12,771 bases of DNA from Bacteroidales bacterium (GTDB lineage Bacteria > Bacteroidota > Bacteroidia > Bacteroidales > WCHB1-69): NCBI GenBank assembly GCA_012838875.1, contig DUOL01000071.1, positions 1 through 12,771 on the forward strand, written 5' to 3'. How positions within the stretch are numbered: the stretch's first letter is position 1; every line of letters begins with the position of its first letter. The position numbers and the translations under genes were made by a program. The notes below the pieces were generated by a model, which saw nothing but the letters and a program-made list of their open reading frames with translations, did no database searches and was not told where the DNA came from. This document shows, piece by piece, positions 1 to 8,337 of the stretch.

Positions 1-3000
1 AATTGTTCCGTCATTACCGCCATAGCAACGAACATCTGTTCCTGTAATATTGGCGGATAATAGTGTCGAAGGTATGTAGAGATTAAGGGTTATAGTGCTG
101 TCACAACCGTATTGATTTCCTTGTGGTATTGTGTGCGTATAGCTTCCCGATTGCGTATAAGTTTGTCCATTAGCAGTCCAAGTGTAGCTGTTACAAGTAT
201 TTACGTTGATAACAACATTTGAAGAGGGAGAAATAGTAAGATTAAGCGTTACAATACTGTCACAACCGTTTTGAGCAGTAAACGTTTTAGTATAAGTACC
301 GGAGGTGTTATAGGTCGTTGTCCCCCAAGTATATGAATTACATTCAGTAACAGTAAATTGTGAGCTAATTTGAGCAGGTTCAGTAATGGAAATACTATGA
401 GTGTAGGAACATCCGTAAGTATCGTGTACATGAACTTCATAGTTTCCTGCGGGGATATTAGTAGCCGTCTTCGTAGTACCGGCCGCAACATTCGTGTATC
501 CTCTTATGGCAGAACCTAAATCTTGGACATCGTAAATATATATGCTATATGGAGCTGTGCCGCCATTAGGACGAACCGAAATGGTTCCATTATTTGCTCC
601 GTTACAAAGAATATTTGTCGAATTTATTGTTGCCGTTAGTGGTGTCGTGGGAATATAAAGATTAAGCGTCATAACACTGTCACAACCGTATTGATTGCCT
701 TGTGGTATTGTGTGTGTGTAACTTCCCGACTGCGTATAGGTTTGTCCATTAGCAGTCCAAGTGTAACTGTTACAAGTATTTACGTTGATAACAACATTTG
801 AAGATGGAGAAATAGTAAGATTAAGCGTTACAACACTGTCACAACCATTGTGCGCAGTTAATGTTTTCGTGTAAGTCCCAGAAGTGTTATAGGTCGTTCC
901 CTCCCAAGTATACGAATTACATTCCGTAACAGTAAATTGTGAGGTAATTCGAGTCGGTTCAGTAATTGTAATAGAAACGGTTTTCGTACAAAGATTCGAG
1001 TCGGTAACAGTAACGGTATAGGTACCGGGTGATAGATTTGTAATTGTCTGTGTGGTATCTGTAGTATTCCATAAATAATCATAAGGAGTTTTTCCGCCGT
1101 TAACATTCACGGTAACACTCCCGTCATTACTTTGATAGCAGGAGATAGGTTGGACGATAGAAGCAGTTACAACAAGTGGAGCAGGTTCAGTAATGGAAAT
1201 GCTATAAGTGTAGGAACATCCGTAAGCGTCATGAACATGAATTTCGTAATTTCCTGCGGGGATATTAGTAGCCGTCTTCGTAGTACCGGCCGCAACATTC
1301 GTATATCCTCTTATAGCAGAACCTAAATCTTGGGTATCATAAATAGAAATGCTATATGGAGCTGTTCCTCCATTAGGACGAACAGAAATGGTTCCATTAT
1401 TTGCTCCGTTGCAAAGAATATTTGTCGAATTTATCGTTGCTGTCAGTGGTGTCGTGGGAATATAAAGATTAAGCGTCATAACACTATCACAACCGTATTG
1501 GTTGCCTTGCGGTATTGTGTGTGTATAGCTTCCCGATTGCGTATAAGTTTGTCCATTAGCAGTCCAAGTATAACTTTCACATGCATTTACATTAATAATG
1601 ATATTTGAAGAAGGAGAAATAGTAAGATTAAGCGTTACAATACTGTCACAACCGTTTTGAGCAGTAAATGTTTTAGTGTAAGTTCCGGAAGTGTTATAAG
1701 TCGTTCCTTCCCAAGTATACGAATTACATTCTGTAACAGTAAATTGTGAAGTGATTTGAGCCGGTTCCGTAATAGAAACATTGTGTGTATATGAGCATCC
1801 GTAGTTGTCGTAAATATAGACAACATAATAACCAGCAGGTATATTATTAGCTGTTTTCGTAGTACCGGCGGCAACATTTGTATAACCTCTGATAGAAGTC
1901 CCTAAATCAAGAGTATCATAGATGAAGATACTATAAGGTGCGGTTCCGCCTGTAGGACGAATTGAAATTGTTCCGTTATTTGCTCCGTTACAAAGAATAT
2001 TTGTAGAATTAATCGTTGCAGATAATGGCGTTGTTGGTATATAAAGATGTAGATATATAATGCTATCACAAGAGTTAGGATCTCCACTATATAGTTGATG
2101 AGAATATGTTCCGCTTTGATTATAAGTAATCTGATTCAAGTCCCAAGTATAATCGCTACAACTATTAACAAAAATATCGCGTGTGCCGGCATAATTAATA
2201 GTTAAATATAGTAAATAGGTTGTATCACAAGCAGATGGGTCAGACGAGGCTACAATATGACTATAAATTCCACTTTGTGTATAGGTAGAGTCGTTCAAAG
2301 CCCAAGTGTAAGAACCGCAAGCTGTTTCGGAAGTCTCAATCGTAGCGGTGGCGTCTATGGAAAGATGTAGATAAACAGTACTGTCACATCCTTGTGCATT
2401 CCCGTTTACTATCGTGTAAGAATATGTTCCGCTGTATGTATACATAACATGATTCAAAGGCCAAGTGTATGAACCGCAAGCTGATACGTGAATATCGCTA
2501 TGTGTATTTGGGATAATAGTCAAATAGAGTGTAACGGTACTATCACATCCGTTAGAAGCGGTAAAGGTTTGTGTATATCTACCTGAATTATTATAAGAAA
2601 CGGAGTTCCAAGTATAAGTTCCACATGAAATTACCGTGTCTTTTGTTACAATTCTAGGAGGTCTATTTATAAATACGGTAATATTTGTTTCACAACCATT
2701 ATTATCTGTAATATTTGCGTTATAGTTGCCGGGTGCTAAATCTGTAATTAGAGCTGTTCTTTCTAAATTAGACCAAAAATATTGATAAGGAGCAGTACCG
2801 CCGGTTACGGAAATTTCAATAATTCCATCTTCCGAATCATAACATGTAACATCAACTTGTCGAATTATGTCTACATTAAGCTCTGAGGGAGAGGCGATAG
2901 TTATTTCTTCAATGAATAAGCAATTGTGCGCATCATAAACATAAACGGCATAAGTTCCTGCCGTCATATTATTTGAAGTTTTACTAACTCCAGCCGGTAC

Positions 3001-5856
3001 ATTATTAAAACCTCTAATGACAGAACCTAAATCATTAGTATCGTATATGTAAATATTATAGGGAGGTGTACCTCCATTGACTATAGTAGATATTGTACCA
3101 TCATTACCTCCATAGCAGCTTGCATCGGTATACGTTACTGTAGGAGAAACGCTTGAAGCCGGTTCTGTAATTGTAATAACATCTGTAGTAGAACACTGTG
3201 TTAAATTATGTGTAACTTCGATAGTATATGTTCCCGCATATAAATTTTGTGCTTGGCTTGAGTTAGAAACAATATTAGAAGCCACATCTTTCCAAACAAA
3301 CGTATAATCAGCTTCATAACCCGTTAAAGTATAAAGGTTCACTCCTGCGCTTCCGGTTGAGTCCCCATGGCAAGCAATATTTGAAGCATTAATAGTGAAG
3401 TTGGGTAAATTATTAACCTTAATCGAACCGGTTGCTGTAGCAGGAGTACAATTACCTATTGTAGCGACAGAATATAAAAATGTACCTATAGTAGTGGGAG
3501 TTCCTGATATAATAAGAGTATCGCCACTAGTAGTTACTTGAACTCCTGGGGGAATATTATTCCATGTTAGTACTGCGGAATCGGAGCCGGAACCCCAAAC
3601 ATATCTAATTTCATCAATGCTATTACCTAAGCAAAATTCTTGTGTTATAGTTGAACTATCTGTTAATAATGTTAAAGTTTCTTCGGGATAGACAGTTAAT
3701 AGTGCCGTGTCAATATATGGAGGACAAGAACCGTTTGTTGGAGTTAAGAGTGCTATAATCTCTATGCTATTGACATTATTAAAATCGTACAAATAGAGCT
3801 GTGAAGCGGTTGAGTTGGAGGTGATTTGATAATCAAATTCCGTAATAGTACCGGTAATAGGATTTTGAGTATATAGCGGTGCTACTCCGTAAGACCATGT
3901 ATATGCTCCTGCGGTTGAACTTTCAATGCTAAAATCATGGGTTTGGCTTTCACATATTGTTCCGTCTATTAATGGCGATATATCAAAAGATGGGTCAGCC
4001 TGGATTATCCACCTAGCTTGGCTTGTCTGTACGGTTACCCATGTAGTTCCGCCATCCGGTGTGTTTTGAGCTCTCACAAAAATGAAAATCGTGTCGCCGG
4101 CTTGTGTTGGAGTTTGGGAAATGCTTGCGTCAACGGGAATATAAGGAGTATTAACATTAACAACATTATCATTTAATTGTGTTAAATTCATCCAAGTGCT
4201 ACTTTCTTGTGTTCCATTTAGGAAGTGATATGCGTACATCCATTCATAAATGTAAGTGCTTGAGTCAAAGCCCTGTAGAACGATATTTGTTAGTCGTAGT
4301 GAATCGTAGGAGATACAGACGGTGGACCACCACGAGTCACGGACATAACTAATAGAGCCGAGAGGAGCCGTAATCTCCCATGAATAAGAGGCAATCATTC
4401 CTGCCGAACATGTATCGCTATGTTTAATTTCAAAAGTTACCTCTCCTTCAAAGATATCATTATCTTCTATCATAATAGGAGTTGAGGTGTTAGTCCAAGG
4501 TAGCCAAGGACCTCCATTAATTCGATAAAGATAACCGCAATCTGCATCAATATTATTTCCGGGTTGAGGGTTGGAAATTTCTATGGCTAAATTCTCATCA
4601 TAAGGTACGGGGGCTGTTCCTCCGTTTGGCAGTATATTCCACGTTATACTAGGAGCTGTTTCACACTGGATATAAATGGTGATTGTGGCTGTTGCTGTAC
4701 AGAAATGGTGGTCGGTAACTTCAACTTGATAAACGCGAGTTTGCCCCGTATCACCAATTACTGTAACTGTAGGGCTATCACTATATCGTCCGGTGATTGT
4801 TCCGGGTCCTGAATAACCGACAGTTGTCCAATAATAATCTAAAAATTGGTGGTCATCACCGGTGATTTGTGTATATAGTCGTGTGCTTTCGCCTCCACAT
4901 AGGGTGGTATCATCTGCCGTTATGGTTACTATAAAAAGGTCGTTTTCAATAATAACAGTATCAGTAACGGTTTGTCCTAATAAATGATCCGTTACAGTAA
5001 CTACATAGGTTCCTGCGGTAAGCCCCGTTGCGCGTGCTGTTCGTTGCCCCGAAGGCTCCCAAAGATAAGTATAAACCCCGCTTCCCCCCGAAGGTACGGC
5101 TGTCGCTGCCCCAATTCCTTGTCCGCAAGAATTGTCTTTTCTAACGTCAACAATTTCACAAAGAAGAGAGTCAAGAACAATGATTGTATCAGTATAAGTA
5201 GTAGGACACCCCGGTCCAATAGTTGTAAAATCAACATAATATGTTCCGGATTGTGTTAAAGGATTTAACCCATAGATGAAAGAATTAGCAACCGTAATAG
5301 TAGTTATTCCGACAGAATTATTCGGGCGAACTTGCATGTTATAGCTGGTTGCTCCGTTTCCTAAAGTGTGTGAATATTGCCCGGGAATGGAATTACCTGC
5401 AATGATTGTAATATTATATCCCGAAGGTGTTAAAGTATGTAAAGTCCGTACGGTTAAATACAACACTTTAACAGTATCAGGCGGTATAGATCTAATGGTT
5501 GTGTCAACCATCGCATTTACGACACTTGCTACAAAAATAGTGTCTACATATAATCCCGGAGTAGGAAAAGGTCCTACGTTGAACCCATTTTCTGCGTAAG
5601 ATGAGCCCGGACAAATAGTGTCATAAACTAACTGCAAAACAGGATAAACCTGTTGCACACCTTCCCACATAGAATGGGTCTGAATCACTCCTAACGAATC
5701 GGTATTTTTGTAAACATAATCTATCTGACCGACAGTATAACTAACAGAGCCTGTAGTGTGTATAATATCTCCGCCGCAGGGAACTATAGCTACTTGCGAA
5801 AAAGATGTTAAACTTAGAAAAATCACTGTGAAAAAGAAAGAAAAGATTTTTCTCAT
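1..5856 (-). CDS. Giant secreted SprB-repeat surface protein, C-terminus beyond window
   Basis: I translated the minus strand from ATG 5856 to base 1 and found 1952 codons with no stop, so the gene is real and runs off the left edge. Residues 1-20 form a signal peptide (MRKIFSFFF..., ending SFSQ). Residues 36-69 carry the GSVSYTVGQ...EGVQQ module common at the N-terminus of T9SS-exported Bacteroidota proteins. SprB-like modules (CxGxxDGTI...GGxxPY...GxYxVxVxD) lie near residues 222-307 and 820-1065. An Ig-like segment (IPPGVQV...ISGTPTTIGTF) lies near 753-800. Four CxxYTW modules fill about 1073-1272, and a higher-order repeat fills 1273-1927. SprB repeats are known from the Flavobacterium gliding adhesin. 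An adhesin or surface-fibre role is inference, and the sorting domain expected at the C-terminus is not visible. An upstream ATG at 5861 opens only a two-codon ORF whose TGA overlaps the chosen start (ATGA). Confidence 0.93.
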   Translation of the reverse strand, partial: MRKIFSFFFTVIFLSLTSFSQVAIVPCGGDIIHTTGSVSYTVGQIDYVYKNTDSLGVIQTHSMWEGVQQVYPVLQLVYDTICPGSSYAENGFNVGPFPTPGLYVDTIFVASVVNAMVDTTIRSIPPDTVKVLYLTVRTLHTLTPSGYNITIIAGNSIPGQYSHTLGNGATSYNMQVRPNNSVGITTITVANSFIYGLNPLTQSGTYYVDFTTIGPGCPTTYTDTIIVLDSLLCEIVDVRKDNSCGQGIGAATAVPSGGSGVYTYLWEPSGQRTARATGLTAGTYVVTVTDHLLGQTVTDTVIIENDLFIVTITADDTTLCGGESTRLYTQITGDDHQFLDYYWTTVGYSGPGTITGRYSDSPTVTVIGDTGQTRVYQVEVTDHHFCTATATITIYIQCETAPSITWNILPNGGTAPVPYDENLAIEISNPQPGNNIDADCGYLYRINGGPWLPWTNTSTPIMIEDNDIFEGEVTFEIKHSDTCSAGMIASYSWEITAPLGSISYVRDSWWSTVCISYDSLRLTNIVLQGFDSSTYIYEWMYAYHFLNGTQESSTWMNLTQLNDNVVNVNTPYIPVDASISQTPTQAGDTIFIFVRAQNTPDGGTTWVTVQTSQARWIIQADPSFDISPLIDGTICESQTHDFSIESSTAGAYTWSYGVAPLYTQNPITGTITEFDYQITSNSTASQLYLYDFNNVNSIEIIALLTPTNGSCPPYIDTALLTVYPEETLTLLTDSSTITQEFCLGNSIDEIRYVWGSGSDSAVLTWNNIPPGVQVTTSGDTLIISGTPTTIGTFLYSVATIGNCTPATATGSIKVNNLPNFTINASNIACHGDSTGSAGVNLYTLTGYEADYTFVWKDVASNIVSNSSQAQNLYAGTYTIEVTHNLTQCSTTDVITITEPASSVSPTVTYTDASCYGGNDGTISTIVNGGTPPYNIYIYDTNDLGSVIRGFNNVPAGVSKTSNNMTAGTYAVYVYDAHNCLFIEEITIASPSELNVDIIRQVDVTCYDSEDGIIEISVTGGTAPYQYFWSNLERTALITDLAPGNYNANITDNNGCETNITVFINRPPRIVTKDTVISCGTYTWNSVSYNNSGRYTQTFTASNGCDSTVTLYLTIIPNTHSDIHVSACGSYTWPLNHVMYTYSGTYSYTIVNGNAQGCDSTVYLHLSIDATATIETSETACGSYTWALNDSTYTQSGIYSHIVASSDPSACDTTYLLYLTINYAGTRDIFVNSCSDYTWDLNQITYNQSGTYSHQLYSGDPNSCDSIIYLHLYIPTTPLSATINSTNILCNGANNGTISIRPTGGTAPYSIFIYDTLDLGTSIRGYTNVAAGTTKTANNIPAGYYVVYIYDNYGCSYTHNVSITEPAQITSQFTVTECNSYTWEGTTYNTSGTYTKTFTAQNGCDSIVTLNLTISPSSNIIINVNACESYTWTANGQTYTQSGSYTHTIPQGNQYGCDSVMTLNLYIPTTPLTATINSTNILCNGANNGTISVRPNGGTAPYSISIYDTQDLGSAIRGYTNVAAGTTKTATNIPAGNYEIHVHDAYGCSYTYSISITEPAPLVVTASIVQPISCYQSNDGSVTVNVNGGKTPYDYLWNTTDTTQTITNLSPGTYTVTVTDSNLCTKTVSITITEPTRITSQFTVTECNSYTWEGTTYNTSGTYTKTLTAHNGCDSVVTLNLTISPSSNVVINVNTCNSYTWTANGQTYTQSGSYTHTIPQGNQYGCDSVMTLNLYIPTTPLTATINSTNILCNGANNGTISVRPNGGTAPYSIYIYDVQDLGSAIRGYTNVAAGTTKTATNIPAGNYEVHVHDTYGCSYTHSISITEPAQISSQFTVTECNSYTWGTTTYNTSGTYTKTFTAQNGCDSIVTLNLTISPSSNVVINVNTCNSYTWTANGQTYTQSGSYTHTIPQGNQYGCDSTITLNLYIPSTLLSANITGTDVRCYGGNDGTI
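76..654 (-). repeat. Higher-order repeat unit A (193 codons)
   Basis: This is the third, most C-terminal full copy of a composite unit in the giant protein. Its order is one SprB-like module (IPTTPLTATINSTNILCNG..., then GGTAPYSI and IRGYTNVAAGTTKTATNIPAG), then two CNSYTW...GCDS modules. It is exactly 579 bp and nearly identical to unit B once B's extra module is removed, with mostly scattered single-base differences. The high DNA identity points to recent duplication or gene conversion. Confidence 0.9.
655..1461 (-). repeat. Higher-order repeat unit B with one extra SprB module (269 codons)
   Basis: This is the middle copy of the composite unit, 807 bp long. It has the same module order as units A and C, but a complete canonical SprB module lies between the ITEP motif that ends the first module and the first CNSYTW module. 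The difference from the 579-bp units is exactly 228 bp, or 76 codons. Confidence 0.9.
958..1185 (-). repeat. Extra SprB module inside unit B (76 codons)
   Basis: Both ends of this segment fall at an ITEP motif, and removing it would restore the 579-bp unit. Its sequence is the most canonical SprB repeat in the window: PISCYQSNDGSVTVNVNGG, then TPYDYLWN, then LSPGTYTVTVTDSN. It looks like a module gained by homologous exchange at the shared ITEP boundary, although loss from units A and C is equally possible. Confidence 0.85.
1462..2040 (-). repeat. Higher-order repeat unit C (193 codons)
   Basis: This is the first, most N-terminal copy of the composite unit, 579 bp long. It is more diverged from A and B than they are from each other. 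For example, it has NNIPAGYYVVYIYDNYG where A and B have TNIPAGNYE(V/I)HVHD. It is therefore probably the older copy. It begins with IPTTPLSATINSTN and ends with the second CESYTW...GCDS module. Confidence 0.88.
2041..2640 (-). repeat. Four diverged CxxYTW...CDS protein modules in tandem
   Basis: Four consecutive modules of about 45-52 residues share the pattern C-G/S-x-Y-T-W, then Y-x-x-S-G-x-Y, then C-D-S/T followed by a hydrophobic strand such as TVTLYLTI. They are diverged in DNA but clear in protein. The same module recurs twice in each of units A, B and C, giving ten copies in the window. I recognise the pattern from large Bacteroidota surface proteins but cannot name a domain entry for it. 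The paired cysteines could form one disulfide per module. Confidence 0.75.
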
Positions 5857-5932
5857 ATCATTTTGTATTTTAATTTTTAAACCATTGACAATGAGGCTAT
5901 TGATAATAATATACAATATTCCATAATTTAAT

Positions 5933-5971
5933 TATTATTGCAAAAATAGCAATATTTTTTAAATTATCAAG
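5933..5971 (-). promoter_or_regulatory. Bacteroidota-type promoter for the giant surface gene
   Basis: On the minus strand TATTTTTG (5941-5948) matches the Bacteroidota -7 consensus TAnnTTTG. CTTG (5968-5971) lies 19 bases upstream and fits the -33 element. Transcription would begin near 5933 and give a leader of about 75 bases. The spacer is very AT-rich, so chance matches are possible, but the two elements are correctly spaced and oriented, and the gene downstream lacks another obvious promoter. Confidence 0.6.
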
Positions 5972-5977
5972 AACTTG

Positions 5978-6017
5978 AAAAAAGATTATAATAAGTTTTT
6001 TATTTTATGATAAAAAC
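5978..6017 (-). terminator. Weak AT-rich hairpin after the rel gene
   Basis: Just past the rel stop the minus strand reads GTTTTTAT...ATAAAAAAC (5995-6017), able to form an eight-pair stem with one bulge. A T-rich tract including TTTTTT (5978-5983) follows some ten bases later. The stem is almost all A-T pairs and the spacing is loose, so it is a weak terminator candidate at best. Confidence 0.22.
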
Positions 6018-6023
6018 ACGGGT

Positions 6024-8279
6024 TTAGAAACCGATACGTGTTACTTGTTCAATATTATCAATTTTTGACAAATTTTCGATAAGATTATTTAGTGTATTTA
6101 CATTTTCGATATAGAGCATCATTACACCGGTAAAAACATTTCGTTTTGTTTCAATATTAATAGATTTAATATTCAGTTCAAAATCTGAGCTGACGATATC
6201 AATAATATCCTTTAATATTCCCTTTTTGTCAAAACCGACAATTCTTATTCCTGATAAAAATGCGATATTTTGTTCTTTTCGCCACCTTGCCTTAATAATA
6301 CGGTTTCCATATTTAGACATCTGCTCAATGGCATTATTACAATTAATACGGTGTACTACCAACGTTTTTTTAGAACTTTGAAACCCCACGACTTGGTCAC
6401 CGGGAATAGGTTTACAACAATCTGCAATTTGCACTTGTTCTATATTATCAAAAGACTCATCCAACATGAAAATTTCCGGATTTATTTTCAACTCTTCGTC
6501 TATAAGTTGTTCCAGCGAGGTTTCATGTTTTTTTTCTGTAAACTTCTTTTGAAATTCCTCTAAATCCGCATTTTCTTCGTTAAAAAATATTTTTCTTATT
6601 CTATTTTTTGATAATTTCCCTATGGCAATGTAGTTCCAAAACTCGATGGGTGATTTTATTTCGAGTGCATCTTGTAATTTTCTAATATTTGCCGAAGAAT
6701 ATTTAATTTTTAATTCTTCAAAAAACATTTTTAACAGATTTACCCCTTTATCATAATATTTTTTTTGTTCCGCACGAATTTGACTCTTAATAGCCTCTTT
6801 CGCTTTTGAAGTTTTAACAAAATCTAACCAATCTGCTTTGGGAGTCTGTTTTTTTGAGGTAATAATCTCTACCTGATCTCCATTTTTCAGAACATGATTC
6901 ACGGGAACAATGTTATAATTTACCTTTCCACCGATGCAAGTGTCTCCGAGTTGTGTGTGCAGTTCGTAGGCAAAATCTAAAATGGTCGAGCCGGCAGGTA
7001 AAACTTTCATATCTCCTTTCGGAGTGAAAATGATAACCTCTTTTAAATCTAAATTCAGTTTAATTTCATTAAGAAAATCGAGTGCGGACGTATCTTCGCT
7101 TTTTAGAATATCTCTAATTTTCGTTAACCAATCTTCAACTCTATTTTCGTAATCTTTAGGCGTTTTATTCTCCTCTTTGTATTTATAGTGAGCGGCAAAC
7201 CCTTTCTCCGCTATTTCGTCCATTCGCTTAGAACGAATCTGAACCTCTACCCATTTCCCGCTATTGCTCATCGCCGTAACATGTAATGCTTGATAGCCGT
7301 TCGGTTTCGGATTCGTTAGAAAGTTCCTTTCACGTGAAGCATTGGTCTTATAAAGTTCCGTAACAATAGTGTAAATTGCCCAACAAATTGGCTTTTCATT
7401 CTCTACGTCACTATCAAAAACAAAACGAACGGCGAAAATGTCGTAAATGTCTTCAAAATCTATTTTTTTCCTCTTCATCTTTTGATAAATAGAAAAAATA
7501 GACTTTGTACGACTTGACACTTCGGCATCAATTCCTTTCTCTTTCAATTTTTCTTTAATAGGTCGGACAAAATCTTCAATTAATGTTTCACGTTCAGGTT
7601 CACTTTTCTTTAATTTATTGGAAATCGTGTTGTATGCAATGGGGTCGGTATATTGCATTGCATAATCCTCTAACTCGCTTTTTATACTGTATAACCCCAA
7701 ACGATGTGCTATGGGAGCGTAAAAATATGCCGTTTCCGAAGCTATTTTCCACTGCTTTTCAAGCGGCATGGCGTCTAAAGTTCGCATATTATGTAGCCTG
7801 TCCGCTAATTTAATTAAAATTACACGGACATCCTCCGACATAGACAAAAATATCTTTTTGAAATTTTCTGCTTGAATGGAAATATCTTCGTCATTAATGA
7901 CAATATCCTCAATCTTTGTCAAGCCATCTATAATTTTAGCTACCTTTTCTCCGAAAATATCTTGAATATCTTCCAACGTATAATCGGTATCTTCAACTAC
8001 GTCGTGTAATAAAGCACAAACAACAGAAGTCGTTCCTAAATTAATCTCCTGAGAAACAATTTTAGCAACTTCGAGAGGATGATAAATGTAAGGTTCGCCC
8101 GTTCGGCGCCTCATGTCCTTGTGTGCATTGACCGCTAAATGAAAAGCCTTGCGAATTAACAATCGTTGCTCTTTGTTCGTCTTATCGTAAAGATACGATA
8201 GAATCTCTTTGTATTTTTTAAGAATCTCTTTCCGTTCTTTTTTTTCGTCCGGAATATATTTCGTGCTCTTTGTTGCCAT
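6024..8279 (-). CDS. rel: Bifunctional (p)ppGpp synthetase/hydrolase, Rel/SpoT family
   Basis: This 751-residue cytosolic enzyme makes and degrades the stringent-response alarmone (p)ppGpp, and its length and domain order are typical for the family. The N-terminal HD hydrolase domain has H67 and the intact HDVVEDT motif (92-98), plus LADRLHNMRTL (168-178), so hydrolase activity is expected. The synthetase domain follows: RTKS (257-260), YDIFAVRF with the likely catalytic D280, NGYQALH (327-333), and EVQIRS with E345 ahead of AEKGFAAHYKYK. A TGS domain starts near 414 (VIIFTPKGD). A Cys/His segment holds C621, C622, H643 and C647. A C-terminal ACT domain starts near 675. Both active sites look complete. 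The gene starts 58 bases after the subtilase stop with no clear promoter between, so cotranscription is likely. It may be labelled relA or spoT elsewhere; the bifunctional Rel reading fits best. Confidence 0.97.
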   Translation of the reverse strand: MATKSTKYIPDEKKERKEILKKYKEILSYLYDKTNKEQRLLIRKAFHLAVNAHKDMRRRTGEPYIYHPLEVAKIVSQEINLGTTSVVCALLHDVVEDTDYTLEDIQDIFGEKVAKIIDGLTKIEDIVINDEDISIQAENFKKIFLSMSEDVRVILIKLADRLHNMRTLDAMPLEKQWKIASETAYFYAPIAHRLGLYSIKSELEDYAMQYTDPIAYNTISNKLKKSEPERETLIEDFVRPIKEKLKEKGIDAEVSSRTKSIFSIYQKMKRKKIDFEDIYDIFAVRFVFDSDVENEKPICWAIYTIVTELYKTNASRERNFLTNPKPNGYQALHVTAMSNSGKWVEVQIRSKRMDEIAEKGFAAHYKYKEENKTPKDYENRVEDWLTKIRDILKSEDTSALDFLNEIKLNLDLKEVIIFTPKGDMKVLPAGSTILDFAYELHTQLGDTCIGGKVNYNIVPVNHVLKNGDQVEIITSKKQTPKADWLDFVKTSKAKEAIKSQIRAEQKKYYDKGVNLLKMFFEELKIKYSSANIRKLQDALEIKSPIEFWNYIAIGKLSKNRIRKIFFNEENADLEEFQKKFTEKKHETSLEQLIDEELKINPEIFMLDESFDNIEQVQIADCCKPIPGDQVVGFQSSKKTLVVHRINCNNAIEQMSKYGNRIIKARWRKEQNIAFLSGIRIVGFDKKGILKDIIDIVSSDFELNIKSINIETKRNVFTGVMMLYIENVNTLNNLIENLSKIDNIEQVTRIGF

Positions 8280-8337
8280 AGTAAGTTGGATTATTTTCTC
8301 CCCTTGTTATAGTTTGCTTATTGACATTTTTAAAAAA

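Noticed and set aside
249..2087. Several 60-90 codon ORFs on both strands within the surface-protein gene
   Set aside because: They are other-frame readings of the same repeats and recur with the repeat period. The minus-strand frame through the whole region is open for 1952 codons and encodes recognisable modules.
4984..5599. Plus-strand ORFs of 77-91 codons opposite the N-terminal part of the surface protein
   Set aside because: Their translations are Cys/Arg-rich or featureless, with no start context, and the opposite strand is clearly coding.
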